DNA of 14,662 nucleotides, taken from contig CAYVQU010000136.1 of assembly GCA_964453155.1 (NCBI GenBank), forward strand, positions 1-14,662. The letters are read 5' to 3'. Position 1 is the stretch's first letter. Every line of letters begins with the position of its first letter. This document shows positions 1 to 7,194 of this stretch, in pieces. The notes under the pieces are model-generated. The model had not been told where the DNA came from and searched no databases. It saw only the letters and a list, made by a program, of their open reading frames with translations. The stretch is from CAYVQU01 sp964453155. Lineage in GTDB: Bacteria > Chloroflexota > Anaerolineae > Anaerolineales > UBA11858. Made by a program: the position numbers and the translations under genes.

Positions 1-718
1 AACTACACACCTGGACCAGAGCTCCATTTTCGAGTTCGACGGTGGCTTGGGCTAAATCTTCGACTTCGACATCTTTGAATATTGCCTTGGTTGTGTAACC
101 CATAGCCGAAATGGGACGGCTGCCGATGGCCCACAGCGCGATGTCGATGAAATGGCTGGCTTGCGTGATTAATGTCGCACCTCCGGCCTGGGCGATGGTT
201 TTATGCCAGGGAGAATCATTGAAATAGCCCTGTTCCCGATGCCAAGGGACATTGATCCGGGCGTAAAGTACTCGCCCCAACGCTCCGGCCTGCGTCGCCC
301 GCGCCAGGGCATAGCAGCCGCGATCATATCTGTTCTGATAATTGACCCCAATTTTCAAACCTTTTTCCTGCGCATAGGCGACGATCTCGCGCCCCTCAGC
401 CAGGGTGCGGGTGATCGGCTTCTCGGTGAAAACGTGTTTACCTGCCTCAAGTGCATAGCGGATGATCGGATAGTGCAAATTATGGGGGACAGCTAGATAG
501 ACCGCAGAGGTATCCGTTGTGCGAATTAGTTCGCGATAATCGGTGAAAACCTGCTTAATTCTATGTTTCTTGGCAAATGCGTCCGCCCGTCGTCGCGAGA
601 TATCACAACAGGCGGCTAATTCAACCCCCCGTGTCAGCCGGGCTAAAAATGCCATTGGATCAGCAATCCCCCCGCACCCGATGATGGATAGTGATAATTT
701 AGGTAGAGTTCGCCGCAT
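1..718 (-). CDS. Gfo/Idh/MocA family NAD(P)-dependent oxidoreductase, C-terminus cut by window edge
   Basis: The reading frame is open from the ATG at 718 to the left edge and shows 239 residues; the C-terminus lies outside the window. Residues 10-19 carry the Rossmann dinucleotide-binding turn (IIGCGGIA). EKP at 99-101 holds the family lysine, and 179-196 has the GGATLITQASHFIDIALW pattern with the catalytic-region His189 and Asp192. Members oxidise or reduce sugars, inositols or their keto forms with NAD(P)H. A TAA two codons upstream makes 718 the first possible ATG, but no Shine-Dalgarno is visible: a 13-bp hairpin ends 10 bases before the start. It is the last visible gene of the minus-strand operon, directly after a ThuA-like gene. 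ThuA and Gfo/Idh proteins also pair in trehalose utilisation (ThuA/ThuB), which suggests keto-sugar chemistry. The exact substrate cannot be told. Confidence 0.93.
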   Translation of the reverse strand, partial: MRRTLPKLSLSIIGCGGIADPMAFLARLTRGVELAACCDISRRRADAFAKKHRIKQVFTDYRELIRTTDTSAVYLAVPHNLHYPIIRYALEAGKHVFTEKPITRTLAEGREIVAYAQEKGLKIGVNYQNRYDRGCYALARATQAGALGRVLYARINVPWHREQGYFNDSPWHKTIAQAGGATLITQASHFIDIALWAIGSRPISAMGYTTKAIFKDVEVEDLAQATVELENGALVQVCS

Positions 719-728
719 AGTTTAAAAT

Positions 729-761
729 GAGAAGCGTGAGTATCTAAAACTCACGCTTCTC
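729..761 (-). terminator. Hairpin between the ThuA-like and oxidoreductase genes, terminator-like or translational
   Basis: Positions 729-741 and 749-761 form a perfect 13-bp stem with a 7-base loop. On the minus strand the stem is followed by ATTTT, a short weak U-tract, and then the ATG of the oxidoreductase gene at 718. It begins four bases after the stop of the ThuA-like gene (765-767). It could be a leaky terminator that lowers expression of the distal gene, or an RNA structure at its start site. The sequence alone does not separate the two. Confidence 0.55.
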
Positions 762-764
762 GGA

Positions 765-1391
765 TTAGGTTTCACGTTGACAGACCCATGCCAACCCTTT
801 GGTTAGAATTTCTTGAACCGCGGGTTCCCGGAGTGAGGCGGCCCGGTGCCCAGGGCAGGCATAGCAAACTCTCCCGTTTCCATGCCGCCGGGTCCAAACC
901 ATAGGAACCGGATGACCATCAAAAAGGGAGGTGAAATGGGTTTCGATATCGGGTTTCAGGGTGTGGAGATACAGTTCGTCTTTGAGACTGAAAGCAGGGA
1001 TACCGGCAAAGATTTTATTCGGAGTGATAACCGGGTTGATTTCGAACTTCTCGATCGGCCCATGCCCAGCAAATTTACCGCCGAGAATATCGGTGTAACG
1101 GTCTTGCTGTTTGAACGAAGCAGTCGCGGAATGGACGGCCAACACCCCACCCCCCTTGGTCACATAATCTTCAAATTTATCTAACGCTGCGGCAGACACC
1201 TGCTTGTGATGGTAGTACAAGACCAGGGCTTGAAATGAAGCTAGGTCAATCTTCAGTATGCCGTCCAACGTGCGGACGCGTTTAAACTGGTATCCCGACC
1301 CCGGCTGAGTCAAAATATAACTCAACCAAAAACGGGCGGTTACTGGGGGGTGAACCCAACCATCGGTGACGAGGAGTATATTGGTAGACAT
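765..1391 (-). CDS. ThuA-like domain protein (trehalose utilisation family)
   Basis: This protein of 208 residues is a single ThuA-like domain with a class I glutamine amidotransferase-like fold. Visible family signatures are GGGVLAVHSAT at 80-90, GGKFAGH at 104-110, FSLKDELY at 134-141, and a block at 164-182 ending in ACPGH. The family is found next to sugar oxidoreductases; ThuA of rhizobia acts in trehalose/maltitol utilisation together with the Gfo/Idh enzyme ThuB, probably on 3-keto sugars. Here the next gene downstream is indeed a Gfo/Idh oxidoreductase. No signal peptide is seen, so it should be cytoplasmic. The ATG at 1391 fits the domain start, but no clear Shine-Dalgarno precedes it, so translation may be weak or coupled. 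The precise reaction is unknown. Confidence 0.9.
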   Translation of the reverse strand: MSTNILLVTDGWVHPPVTARFWLSYILTQPGSGYQFKRVRTLDGILKIDLASFQALVLYYHHKQVSAAALDKFEDYVTKGGGVLAVHSATASFKQQDRYTDILGGKFAGHGPIEKFEINPVITPNKIFAGIPAFSLKDELYLHTLKPDIETHFTSLFDGHPVPMVWTRRHGNGRVCYACPGHRAASLREPAVQEILTKGLAWVCQRET

Positions 1392-1430
1392 GTCAATTCG
1401 TATTATGGAACGCTGATCTAGCAGATTAGG

Positions 1431-1490
1431 GCGGATTATTTTTTATAGGCATAAATCCGCGGAAACTCGCGTCAGCGGAGCAGCATCCGC
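1431..1490. repeat. GCGGAT/ATCCGC palindrome cluster in the kinase-ThuA spacer
   Basis: The 102-base spacer between the kinase stop and the ThuA start contains four GCGGA/TCCGC words in alternating orientation. GCGGATT at 1431-1437 pairs with AATCCGC at 1454-1460, and a second short stem GCGGA/TCCGC lies at 1475-1490. The layout is typical of short dispersed palindromic (REP-like) elements, but one copy in one window cannot prove dispersal. It could also act as an mRNA stabiliser or weak terminator for the kinase. Confidence 0.4.
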
Positions 1491-1493
1491 GTT

Positions 1494-3104
1494 CTATCCA
1501 TTCAACTCCTTGTACAACTTTTTATTCTGATGATACAGCCGTTTGAAGACCTGATACTGCTTCTGGTACATTTTATGATTTTCGAAATTAGGGCTGAATT
1601 GTTTTTCGACGGCGATCATATCCTTGGCCTGTTCGAAATCGGTGACTCCCAGACCAACGGCGCAGGTGATCGCCGCGCCCAGGGCCCCCGCGTTTTGAGG
1701 GTCGGCGACGACTTCGATGTTGCGACCGGTGACATCGGCCAGAATTTGTGACCAAACGTCAGATTGAGCCCCACCACCGACGAACCGTAGGGTTTCTTGC
1801 CGGGGGACGCGCTTTTCGACGGCTTCCAACATCCATAATTTATGATAAGCATCCCCCTCCAAAACGGCCCGGATCATTTGGCGTTTGCCAGTCTCTAACC
1901 CGACATTGAAGAACATGCTGCGGACGTAGGCATCTTCAAACGGAGCCCGGTTGCCGTGCATCCACGGGGTGAAGATCACGCCGCCGGCGCCGGGCTCGAC
2001 TTCGGCCACGACTCCGTTGAGATAGTCGTACAGGCTGCGTTCTTCTTCTTCGAGATCGGTGATTTTTTGTGGTTCCAGATAAATGCCGATGGCGTCTAGA
2101 GCTAGGTGGTCGCGAACCCATTGCAAGCAGCTCCCGGAGGTTTCTTGTTCGGCGATGTAATTGTAATGACCCGGGATGGCCCCTAAAATGGATGTCAGCA
2201 GAGAACCTAAATCGGTCATGCGTTTATCGACATTGCCAACGACCCAGCCCGAAGTGCCGATATAAATGTGGGTTTCGCCGGTCTCGAAACAACCCGATCC
2301 CAGTGAAATCAGGGTTAAATCGCCCCCGCCGCCAATAACCGGGATACCCGCTACCAACCCTAATTCAGCCGCGGCTTGGGAGGTCAGTTGTCCGGCGACA
2401 TCGGTGGCCTCGATCACGCGCGGCAGGTGATCCATATCAATGTCAAATTTGCGGCACAGGGGTTCAGACCAGCCCAATTTACCGGGGCGAGTGTCGTACA
2501 GGAAGGTCACATGGGCCGAGTCAATCCCCATCGTGAATTCGCCCGAGGCTCGCAGGACGAGATAATCTTTAACATCCAGCCATTTGTGCATCCCATTGAA
2601 GATTTCGGGCTCGTTGTCTTTGACCCAGTGATATTTCCAAATCGGGTCTTTGGGGGTGACACCAGCGCCGCCGTTGATTTGGATCCAACGCAGGAGGGTG
2701 AAGGCGTTCCACTCTTCGATTTTGACTAACCCGTTGTAGAGATATTTCTCGATCTGGGCTGTCGAACGGCTGTCGAGATAATTCATCGGGTTGCGCAGGG
2801 CGGTTCCTTCCTGATCAACGGGGATAAAGGCTTGCATTTGGGCGCAAAACGCAAGCCCCTGGATATCCTGGGGATCAACCTGGCTGCTTTCTAAAACCAA
2901 TTTGGTTGAATCGACAATGGCGCCCCACAACTCGTCCACTTTCTGCTCTGCGCCCCCTTTTTCTAGGATGTAAAGGGGATACTCCACGAGTTGGGAATCC
3001 ACCAGTTCAAGTTTTTGTCCCAATTTATAAATGCAGGCTTTGTTATTGGTCGTCCCCACATCGTGGACGAGAACGTATTTGGGGGTGGCGGCAACTTCGG
3101 TCAT
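1494..3104 (-). CDS. FGGY family carbohydrate kinase (xylulokinase-like)
   Basis: The protein has 536 residues, slightly above the usual 480-520 of the family. The N-terminal phosphate-binding motif DVGTTNNKACIY is at 15-26, GGGGD at 258-262 holds the probable catalytic base Asp262, and the C-terminal ATPase part has FVGGGAQSDVWSQILAD at 441-457 and NAGALGAAI at 472-480. FGGY kinases transfer phosphate from ATP to pentoses, hexitols, ketoses or glycerol in the cytoplasm. The xylulokinase-like segment PWMHGNRAP near 380-388 favours a ketose substrate, but specificity cannot be read from sequence. The start at 3104 is supported by GAGGAG at 3111-3116. It follows the aminotransferase by 80 bases. 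Together with the class II aldolase it could supply and cleave a ketose 1-phosphate, as in fucose, rhamnose or arabinose degradation. Confidence 0.93.
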   Translation of the reverse strand: MTEVAATPKYVLVHDVGTTNNKACIYKLGQKLELVDSQLVEYPLYILEKGGAEQKVDELWGAIVDSTKLVLESSQVDPQDIQGLAFCAQMQAFIPVDQEGTALRNPMNYLDSRSTAQIEKYLYNGLVKIEEWNAFTLLRWIQINGGAGVTPKDPIWKYHWVKDNEPEIFNGMHKWLDVKDYLVLRASGEFTMGIDSAHVTFLYDTRPGKLGWSEPLCRKFDIDMDHLPRVIEATDVAGQLTSQAAAELGLVAGIPVIGGGGDLTLISLGSGCFETGETHIYIGTSGWVVGNVDKRMTDLGSLLTSILGAIPGHYNYIAEQETSGSCLQWVRDHLALDAIGIYLEPQKITDLEEEERSLYDYLNGVVAEVEPGAGGVIFTPWMHGNRAPFEDAYVRSMFFNVGLETGKRQMIRAVLEGDAYHKLWMLEAVEKRVPRQETLRFVGGGAQSDVWSQILADVTGRNIEVVADPQNAGALGAAITCAVGLGVTDFEQAKDMIAVEKQFSPNFENHKMYQKQYQVFKRLYHQNKKLYKELNG

Positions 3105-3147
3105 TGGCTTCTCCTCTTCTAAGCGTAAGGGTGAGATGATGTTACAA

Positions 3148-3171
3148 CCCTAACCCCTCACCCTAAACCCC
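3148..3171 (-). other. G-quadruplex-capable tract with telomere-like TTAGGG words, mRNA sense strand
   Basis: On the minus strand four runs of three or four G (3168-3171, 3161-3163, 3154-3157, 3148-3150) are separated by loops of 4, 3 and 3 bases. This satisfies the canonical G3+N1-7 rule and is on the transcribed sense strand, so the leader of the kinase gene could fold as an RNA quadruplex. An alternative fold is an 8-bp stem between 3128-3135 and 3157-3164. Function is not shown. Confidence 0.55.
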
Positions 3172-3184
3172 TATTCTCTACTCT

Positions 3185-4633
3185 TTATAACCCCTCCACA
3201 CTCGAAAGGACATGCTCGAATTTATTCAAGGCTTCATCAATAATTTCGTCGGTATCGGCCAGGCTGGTGTACATCCGGCTGCCAGCCAGGGTAACGACGC
3301 CGGAGGCCATGTAGGCCGCGCCCATTTCTTCCATCATATGTTTGCGGGGTTTGACCTCTTTCATTAATTTCAAAGGATTTTTGAAATCCAGGAGCATGAC
3401 GCCGGAGGTTTCCAGGTGACAAATGGAGCCTTGATTGTAGGCTACGTAGGGGAGATTCAGGCGCGCGATGATTTCTTGTAACCCCTTAGTGAGGCGATCC
3501 CCGGCTTTTCCGGCAACGACGGCTGCGTTGGTGCGCGCCATCTCTTCGATGGCGTAATAACCAGCCGCGCAACTCATCGGGTTGGCTGAGAGGGTTCCCC
3601 CAACGTAAGCACGTTCGCCCGTGCCACCAATCCCGGCTGCGAAAGTCAGCATGACGTCTTTGCGTCCGCCGATCCCGCCCGCCATGGGATAGCCACCGGT
3701 GATGCATTTGCCGAAAATGGTCAGGTCAGGTTTGACATTGAAATAACCCTGCGCCCCGCCCAAACCCAGCCGGAAACCGGTGACGACTTCATCGAAAATG
3801 AGCAGCGCGTCAAACTCATCGCAAAGTTCGCGTACTTTTTGGTTAAACTCAAAGGGAACCGGGCGGGTACCGCTTTCAGGCCCGAGGGGTTCAACGATCA
3901 CGGCTGCCGTGCCGCCGGAGAGACGGTTGAGCATCAATTTTCGCCGGAGGGCACTCAGATTGTTGGGGTAAAACTCTTGCGTGTGTCGGTTGGCACCTGT
4001 GGGAATACCGGTAGCCTCTAAGCGGCCGGTGCCGGGGATGTGCAGCCCGTAGACCATCTGGTCACTCCAACCGTGGTAGGCGCCGCCAACTTTGATGATC
4101 TTCTTCTTACCCGTAAAGGTGCGTGCGGCGCGGATGGCACCCATCACGGCCTCGGTCCCGGAGCCTAACATGCGGAACATCTCGATGGCAGGCATGTGTT
4201 TGTTGATGATCTGGGCCAACTTGAGTTCGAACTCATGAAACAACCCAGTCACTGGACCGCAGTCATTAACCAGTTCTAAAACTTTGTCCCGAACAGGGGC
4301 GTAATTGCTCCCCAAAATGGTTGGGCCGCCAGCCTGTAGGAAGTCGATATACTGGTTGCCATCCACATCCCAGAGATGAGCTCCTTCAGCCTTAGCCATC
4401 GCCATCGGGAAGGGATAATTGAAGGCCAGGTTATGCTGCACCCCGCCAGGGATGTATTCCTTGGCCTCGTCGGTCATGGCCTTGGATTTGGCGGCTTTCG
4501 TTTCGAAGTATTGTAAATACTCGTCCATCTTATCCCGCTTAATCGGCCGGATGGGTTGGCTGACGAGTGCTTTCAGTTTGGCGTAGATTTCGGTGGTATC
4601 GTGGTAGTCGGTTATGGCGTATTGTTGGGTCAT
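3185..4633 (-). CDS. Class III PLP-dependent aminotransferase, glutamate-1-semialdehyde aminomutase-like
   Basis: The 482-residue protein shows the fold-type I, class III aminotransferase signatures. GSGTEAVMGAIRAAR at 157-171 binds the cofactor phosphate. FDEVVTGFR at 280-288 has Asp281, which contacts the pyridine nitrogen. FGKCITGGYPMAGGIGG starting at 307 has Lys309, the expected Schiff-base lysine. The overall pattern resembles glutamate-1-semialdehyde 2,1-aminomutase, but the protein is about 50 residues longer at its N-terminus and sits in a sugar operon with no haem gene nearby. A catabolic or sugar-modifying transaminase or aminomutase is therefore more likely than HemL. The start at 4633 is fixed by GGAG five bases upstream. 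The 61-base gap to the aldolase gene supports co-transcription. The amino donor and acceptor are unknown. Confidence 0.92.
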   Translation of the reverse strand: MTQQYAITDYHDTTEIYAKLKALVSQPIRPIKRDKMDEYLQYFETKAAKSKAMTDEAKEYIPGGVQHNLAFNYPFPMAMAKAEGAHLWDVDGNQYIDFLQAGGPTILGSNYAPVRDKVLELVNDCGPVTGLFHEFELKLAQIINKHMPAIEMFRMLGSGTEAVMGAIRAARTFTGKKKIIKVGGAYHGWSDQMVYGLHIPGTGRLEATGIPTGANRHTQEFYPNNLSALRRKLMLNRLSGGTAAVIVEPLGPESGTRPVPFEFNQKVRELCDEFDALLIFDEVVTGFRLGLGGAQGYFNVKPDLTIFGKCITGGYPMAGGIGGRKDVMLTFAAGIGGTGERAYVGGTLSANPMSCAAGYYAIEEMARTNAAVVAGKAGDRLTKGLQEIIARLNLPYVAYNQGSICHLETSGVMLLDFKNPLKLMKEVKPRKHMMEEMGAAYMASGVVTLAGSRMYTSLADTDEIIDEALNKFEHVLSSVEGL

Positions 4634-4643
4634 AATAACTCCA

Positions 4644-4675
4644 GGGGTGAGGGGTAAAAGGGGCAGGGGGCAGGG
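4644..4675 (+). other. Five-run G-tract (quadruplex-capable) in the aldolase-aminotransferase spacer
   Basis: The plus strand has G runs at 4644-4647, 4651-4654, 4660-4663, 4666-4670 and 4673-4675 with loops of 3, 5, 2 and 2 bases. Here the G-rich strand is the template of the operon, opposite to the tract at 3148-3171. The two tracts share a GGGTGAGGGGT core in inverted orientation. This may be a structural pause site or simply a low-complexity spacer. Confidence 0.5.
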
Positions 4676-4694
4676 TTTCTCAAACTCTGGTCCT

Positions 4695-5363
4695 TTATCC
4701 TTTAGCCCCTAACCGTTTTTGATCTTTGCGTAATTTAAAAAAGGCTATCTCTCGAATTGCTAGTGGAATCCTTGTCACTTTCTTCTCGGTGCAGAGCGCC
4801 AGGAGGTAGGTCAGGGCGCTTTTTTCGAATATTAACAGGTTTTCGACGCCACGTTCTGGCGTAGAGCCGAAACACAACGCGCCGTGGTTTTTCATGATGT
4901 AGGCATTATGATTGTTGCCGACCATTTTCTGGATATTTTTGCGCAGAAAACTGGTGCCCGAGGGGCCATAGGGCACGATCTCAACTTTGCGGCCCAGCCA
5001 GCGGACTTGCTCATCGTACAAATCTGGGATGGGGGTGTTGATCAGGGCCAGCGCGCTGGCATATTCCATATGGGTGTGGATTACGCAGCCCACATCGGTG
5101 CGGTGCTCGTAAACGGTGGCATGCATCCCCGTTTCAATGGAAGGTTTGTGATCGCCCTCCACTTGTTTTAACGAAAAATCGACGACACAGACGTCGTCGA
5201 CCGTCATCAGGGCATAATCAAAATTGGAGGGGGTAATGGCCAGGGCTTCTTCATTGGAGACGCGAACTGAGACATTTCCGCCGGTTCCAGCCAAAAAACC
5301 TTTCTGGAGTAGCGCCTGGCATTGGGTGACAACTTGTTGCTTAGCTTCGTAGTATTTGTTCAT
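4695..5363 (-). CDS. Class II aldolase/adducin family protein (FucA/AraD-like)
   Basis: The protein has 222 residues, the typical length of L-fuculose-phosphate aldolase and L-ribulose-5-phosphate 4-epimerase. GTGGNVSVR at 26-34 is the phosphate loop, ITPSNFDY lies at 43-50, and Glu77 in KPSIETGMH is the probable catalytic acid/base. His96 and His98 (IHTH) with His160 (KNHGAL) match the three zinc ligands. It should cleave a ketose 1-phosphate to dihydroxyacetone phosphate and an aldehyde, or epimerise a pentulose phosphate, in the cytoplasm. It is the first gene of the minus-strand operon. The start at 5363 follows GGAG at 5367-5370; an upstream ATG at 5373 is out of frame. The FGGY kinase two genes later probably makes its substrate. 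Aldolase and epimerase cannot be separated with confidence by eye. Confidence 0.92.
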   Translation of the reverse strand: MNKYYEAKQQVVTQCQALLQKGFLAGTGGNVSVRVSNEEALAITPSNFDYALMTVDDVCVVDFSLKQVEGDHKPSIETGMHATVYEHRTDVGCVIHTHMEYASALALINTPIPDLYDEQVRWLGRKVEIVPYGPSGTSFLRKNIQKMVGNNHNAYIMKNHGALCFGSTPERGVENLLIFEKSALTYLLALCTEKKVTRIPLAIREIAFFKLRKDQKRLGAKG

Positions 5364-5437
5364 ACAACTCCATGGTTGGAAATTTTGGAAATCAGGCTAA
5401 TTTAGAAACCAACTTAGGTCGAAAATTGTGCTAGGCG

Positions 5438-5480
5438 GAGCGGTAGATCTGAAAGTGGAATGTAATTACTGAAACCGCTC
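5438..5480. promoter_or_regulatory. GAGCGGT/ACCGCTC inverted repeat in the leader of the minus-strand operon
   Basis: A perfect 7-bp inverted repeat (5438-5444 and 5474-5480) with 29 bases between the arms lies just downstream of the predicted transcription start of the aldolase operon. This position suits a repressor operator or a leader hairpin. There is no direct evidence for a binding protein. Confidence 0.35.
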
Positions 5481-5503
5481 TATCCAATCTAAACGCTGTC
5501 AAG

Positions 5504-5532
5504 ATTTTAGTCTGCCCGATACCCACTGTCAA
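5504..5532 (-). promoter_or_regulatory. Sigma70-type promoter of the aldolase operon
   Basis: On the minus strand a perfect -35 TTGACA (5532-5527) is followed after exactly 17 bases by TAAAAT (5509-5504), five of six matches to the -10 consensus. Transcription would start near 5497 and give a leader of about 134 bases before the ATG at 5363. A second TTGACA at 5502-5497 has no -10 at a proper distance. The eight-base word CTGTCAAG therefore occurs twice, exactly 30 bp apart. Confidence 0.65.
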
Positions 5533-5552
5533 GCGGATAAAGATCACATCTA

Positions 5553-5581
5553 TTGATTAGGGTCAGTGGATGGTATATACT
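5553..5581 (+). promoter_or_regulatory. Sigma70-type promoter of the membrane protein-lipoprotein operon
   Basis: TTGATT (5553-5558), a 17-base spacer and TATACT (5576-5581) give a plausible promoter, with transcription starting near 5588 and a leader of about 50 bases. The -35 elements of the two divergent promoters are only 20 bp apart, and the gap contains the small palindrome AGATcacATCT (5541-5551). One regulator bound there could affect both directions; this is inference. Confidence 0.55.
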
Positions 5582-5639
5582 TGGTTTAGGAAATCCAATT
5601 TTTTGTTTGATCATGTTGCCAACCATCGGGGAGTAACTT

Positions 5640-7172
5640 ATGACGTTTCCAGCGGTCGAATCACTTGAATCAGCCTTGTTTATTCTCAAGACTGCGAACG
5701 CTTTTGGTGATGAATTTGGGGCTGAAGTTAAAAATGCCATTGCCAGTACCGAAGACAAAATCCTTCAGAAGCGAAATAAACGCAAAATGCTGGGCCAGGT
5801 GAATGGGCTTTTAGAAAACGAACTCGAACAGCGCATACCTGCTGAAAATCGAGATCGGATTCAAAAGCACTTGGGGAAATATTTTGATCTCTTGATCCCA
5901 TACCAGGAAGTAATGTTTTCCAGCAAGCAGGGCGCCCGGGTCCCTAATTATGGCCAAGCACTCCATATGATGACCCAAAAAATCCATAATGCTTTGTTTG
6001 AATGGGAATGTTTTAAATTCTGGGGAGAAAAATTTAAGGTTGTTGATCATCCGGATGACCCTGAAAAAAAGAAAGAAACGGTTTTTGCCTTTCTCACCGC
6101 TCATCAAACATTAGCTGCCTTAAAAGATGAGAAATCTACCGTTAGGCCCAAAGGAGTAGGCTTTGAGATCGATAAGGGTCTATATTTTGGGATCGGTCAG
6201 GCAAATCACAAATTATATTTGCATTCTGAAGATCGGTGGGCCTTGCAACGGGGGGATTTTAATGAGTTCTATTTTCGAGGTCATGAAATTTGTTTTCGGC
6301 ATCATATCGTGAATGATGAAAGTTTTCAACCGGAGATGTTTACGATCACTCGGGCTGATTTTGTCCGCATTGCTACCGGCCTGTTGAAGGATTTTTTGAC
6401 TTACTCACAAGAAGTTCGGAAAGAAGTTGGCGAAATTGAGGCCTTGTTGTTACCGGCGGGGCAGCAAAAACCTAACCGGATTGTGGAATTAGGACGATTG
6501 TGGGGGCAATTCTTCAAAATGTCGGAAGATTTCTTTGTAGCCGCTCCCCAATCAAAAGATGCCGTCGATACTTTTTTAGGTGTGTCTCTGACGACGATTC
6601 TGTTGACCCTATCTGTTCCATTGTCTTTTCTCAACGCTGAAAAATTACTCACCGTGCAAATGAATTTGGGGCGGTATTTTGATGCGAATACGGTCTTTTT
6701 CACCGTAATTTTTCTCATTGTGGGGTTGATGATTTTGCTGCCGTTTGGGTTTTATCTGATCAATGGCATGATTTATTTAACCGCCCGGTGGTTTAAGGGC
6801 CAAGGAGATTATAAAACTCAAACTTTTAATCAATCTTTGGTCGGGGTGCCGTTTTCGGCCTTCATTTTATTAGCTGCGCTGATGGGGTTGATTCCCCCGT
6901 TGGCTGGTGTGGATTTTGGCTATTATCTCGAGCGAATATTTAGTGTTGTGGCAAGTTTGTACGCTTTAGTCCCAGCCTTACGGGCCCTTAAGATCACCCA
7001 CCGGTTTAAATATATATCAGCCATCTGGTCCGTACTCATACCAAATCTGGGCCTATTATTCCTATTCAGCTTGGAAATAATTTGGGTGATGACTTTCTTT
7101 CCGGCTTTGCAAATTGAATTTAAAAGCATCATAGATTTTCTGAGTAATTTGATTTCATTTCCAAATTTCTAA
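5640..7172 (+). CDS. Uncharacterised membrane protein, soluble N-terminal half with Yip1-like C-terminal half
   Basis: I do not recognise the whole protein (510 residues). Residues 1-305 are hydrophilic with helical, charged stretches (for example 35-80) and no export signal, so this half is probably cytoplasmic. Residues 308-490 hold five or six hydrophobic segments, near 312-333, 352-382, 400-422, 432-449 and 457-490. The pattern ARWFKGQGDY followed by a Pro-containing segment GVPFSAF at 402-408 resembles Yip1-family membrane domains, with low certainty. The start is set by GGGGAG at 5628-5633, six bases upstream. The next gene, a DUF1566 lipoprotein, begins 22 bases after the stop, so the two are probably one operon and may work together at the membrane. 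No catalytic motif was found. Confidence 0.85.
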   Translation: MTFPAVESLESALFILKTANAFGDEFGAEVKNAIASTEDKILQKRNKRKMLGQVNGLLENELEQRIPAENRDRIQKHLGKYFDLLIPYQEVMFSSKQGARVPNYGQALHMMTQKIHNALFEWECFKFWGEKFKVVDHPDDPEKKKETVFAFLTAHQTLAALKDEKSTVRPKGVGFEIDKGLYFGIGQANHKLYLHSEDRWALQRGDFNEFYFRGHEICFRHHIVNDESFQPEMFTITRADFVRIATGLLKDFLTYSQEVRKEVGEIEALLLPAGQQKPNRIVELGRLWGQFFKMSEDFFVAAPQSKDAVDTFLGVSLTTILLTLSVPLSFLNAEKLLTVQMNLGRYFDANTVFFTVIFLIVGLMILLPFGFYLINGMIYLTARWFKGQGDYKTQTFNQSLVGVPFSAFILLAALMGLIPPLAGVDFGYYLERIFSVVASLYALVPALRALKITHRFKYISAIWSVLIPNLGLLFLFSLEIIWVMTFFPALQIEFKSIIDFLSNLISFPNF

Positions 7173-7194
7173 CGATGGATCAAGGAGTTTCATA

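Noticed and set aside
846..1184. Plus-strand frame of 112 codons opposite the ThuA-like gene
   Set aside because: It lies wholly antisense to a gene with clear family motifs and shows no recognisable domain or ribosome binding site.
5474..5502. Second minus-strand promoter from TTGACA at 5502-5497
   Set aside because: At 17 bases downstream the sequence is AGCGGT, with no similarity to a -10 element.
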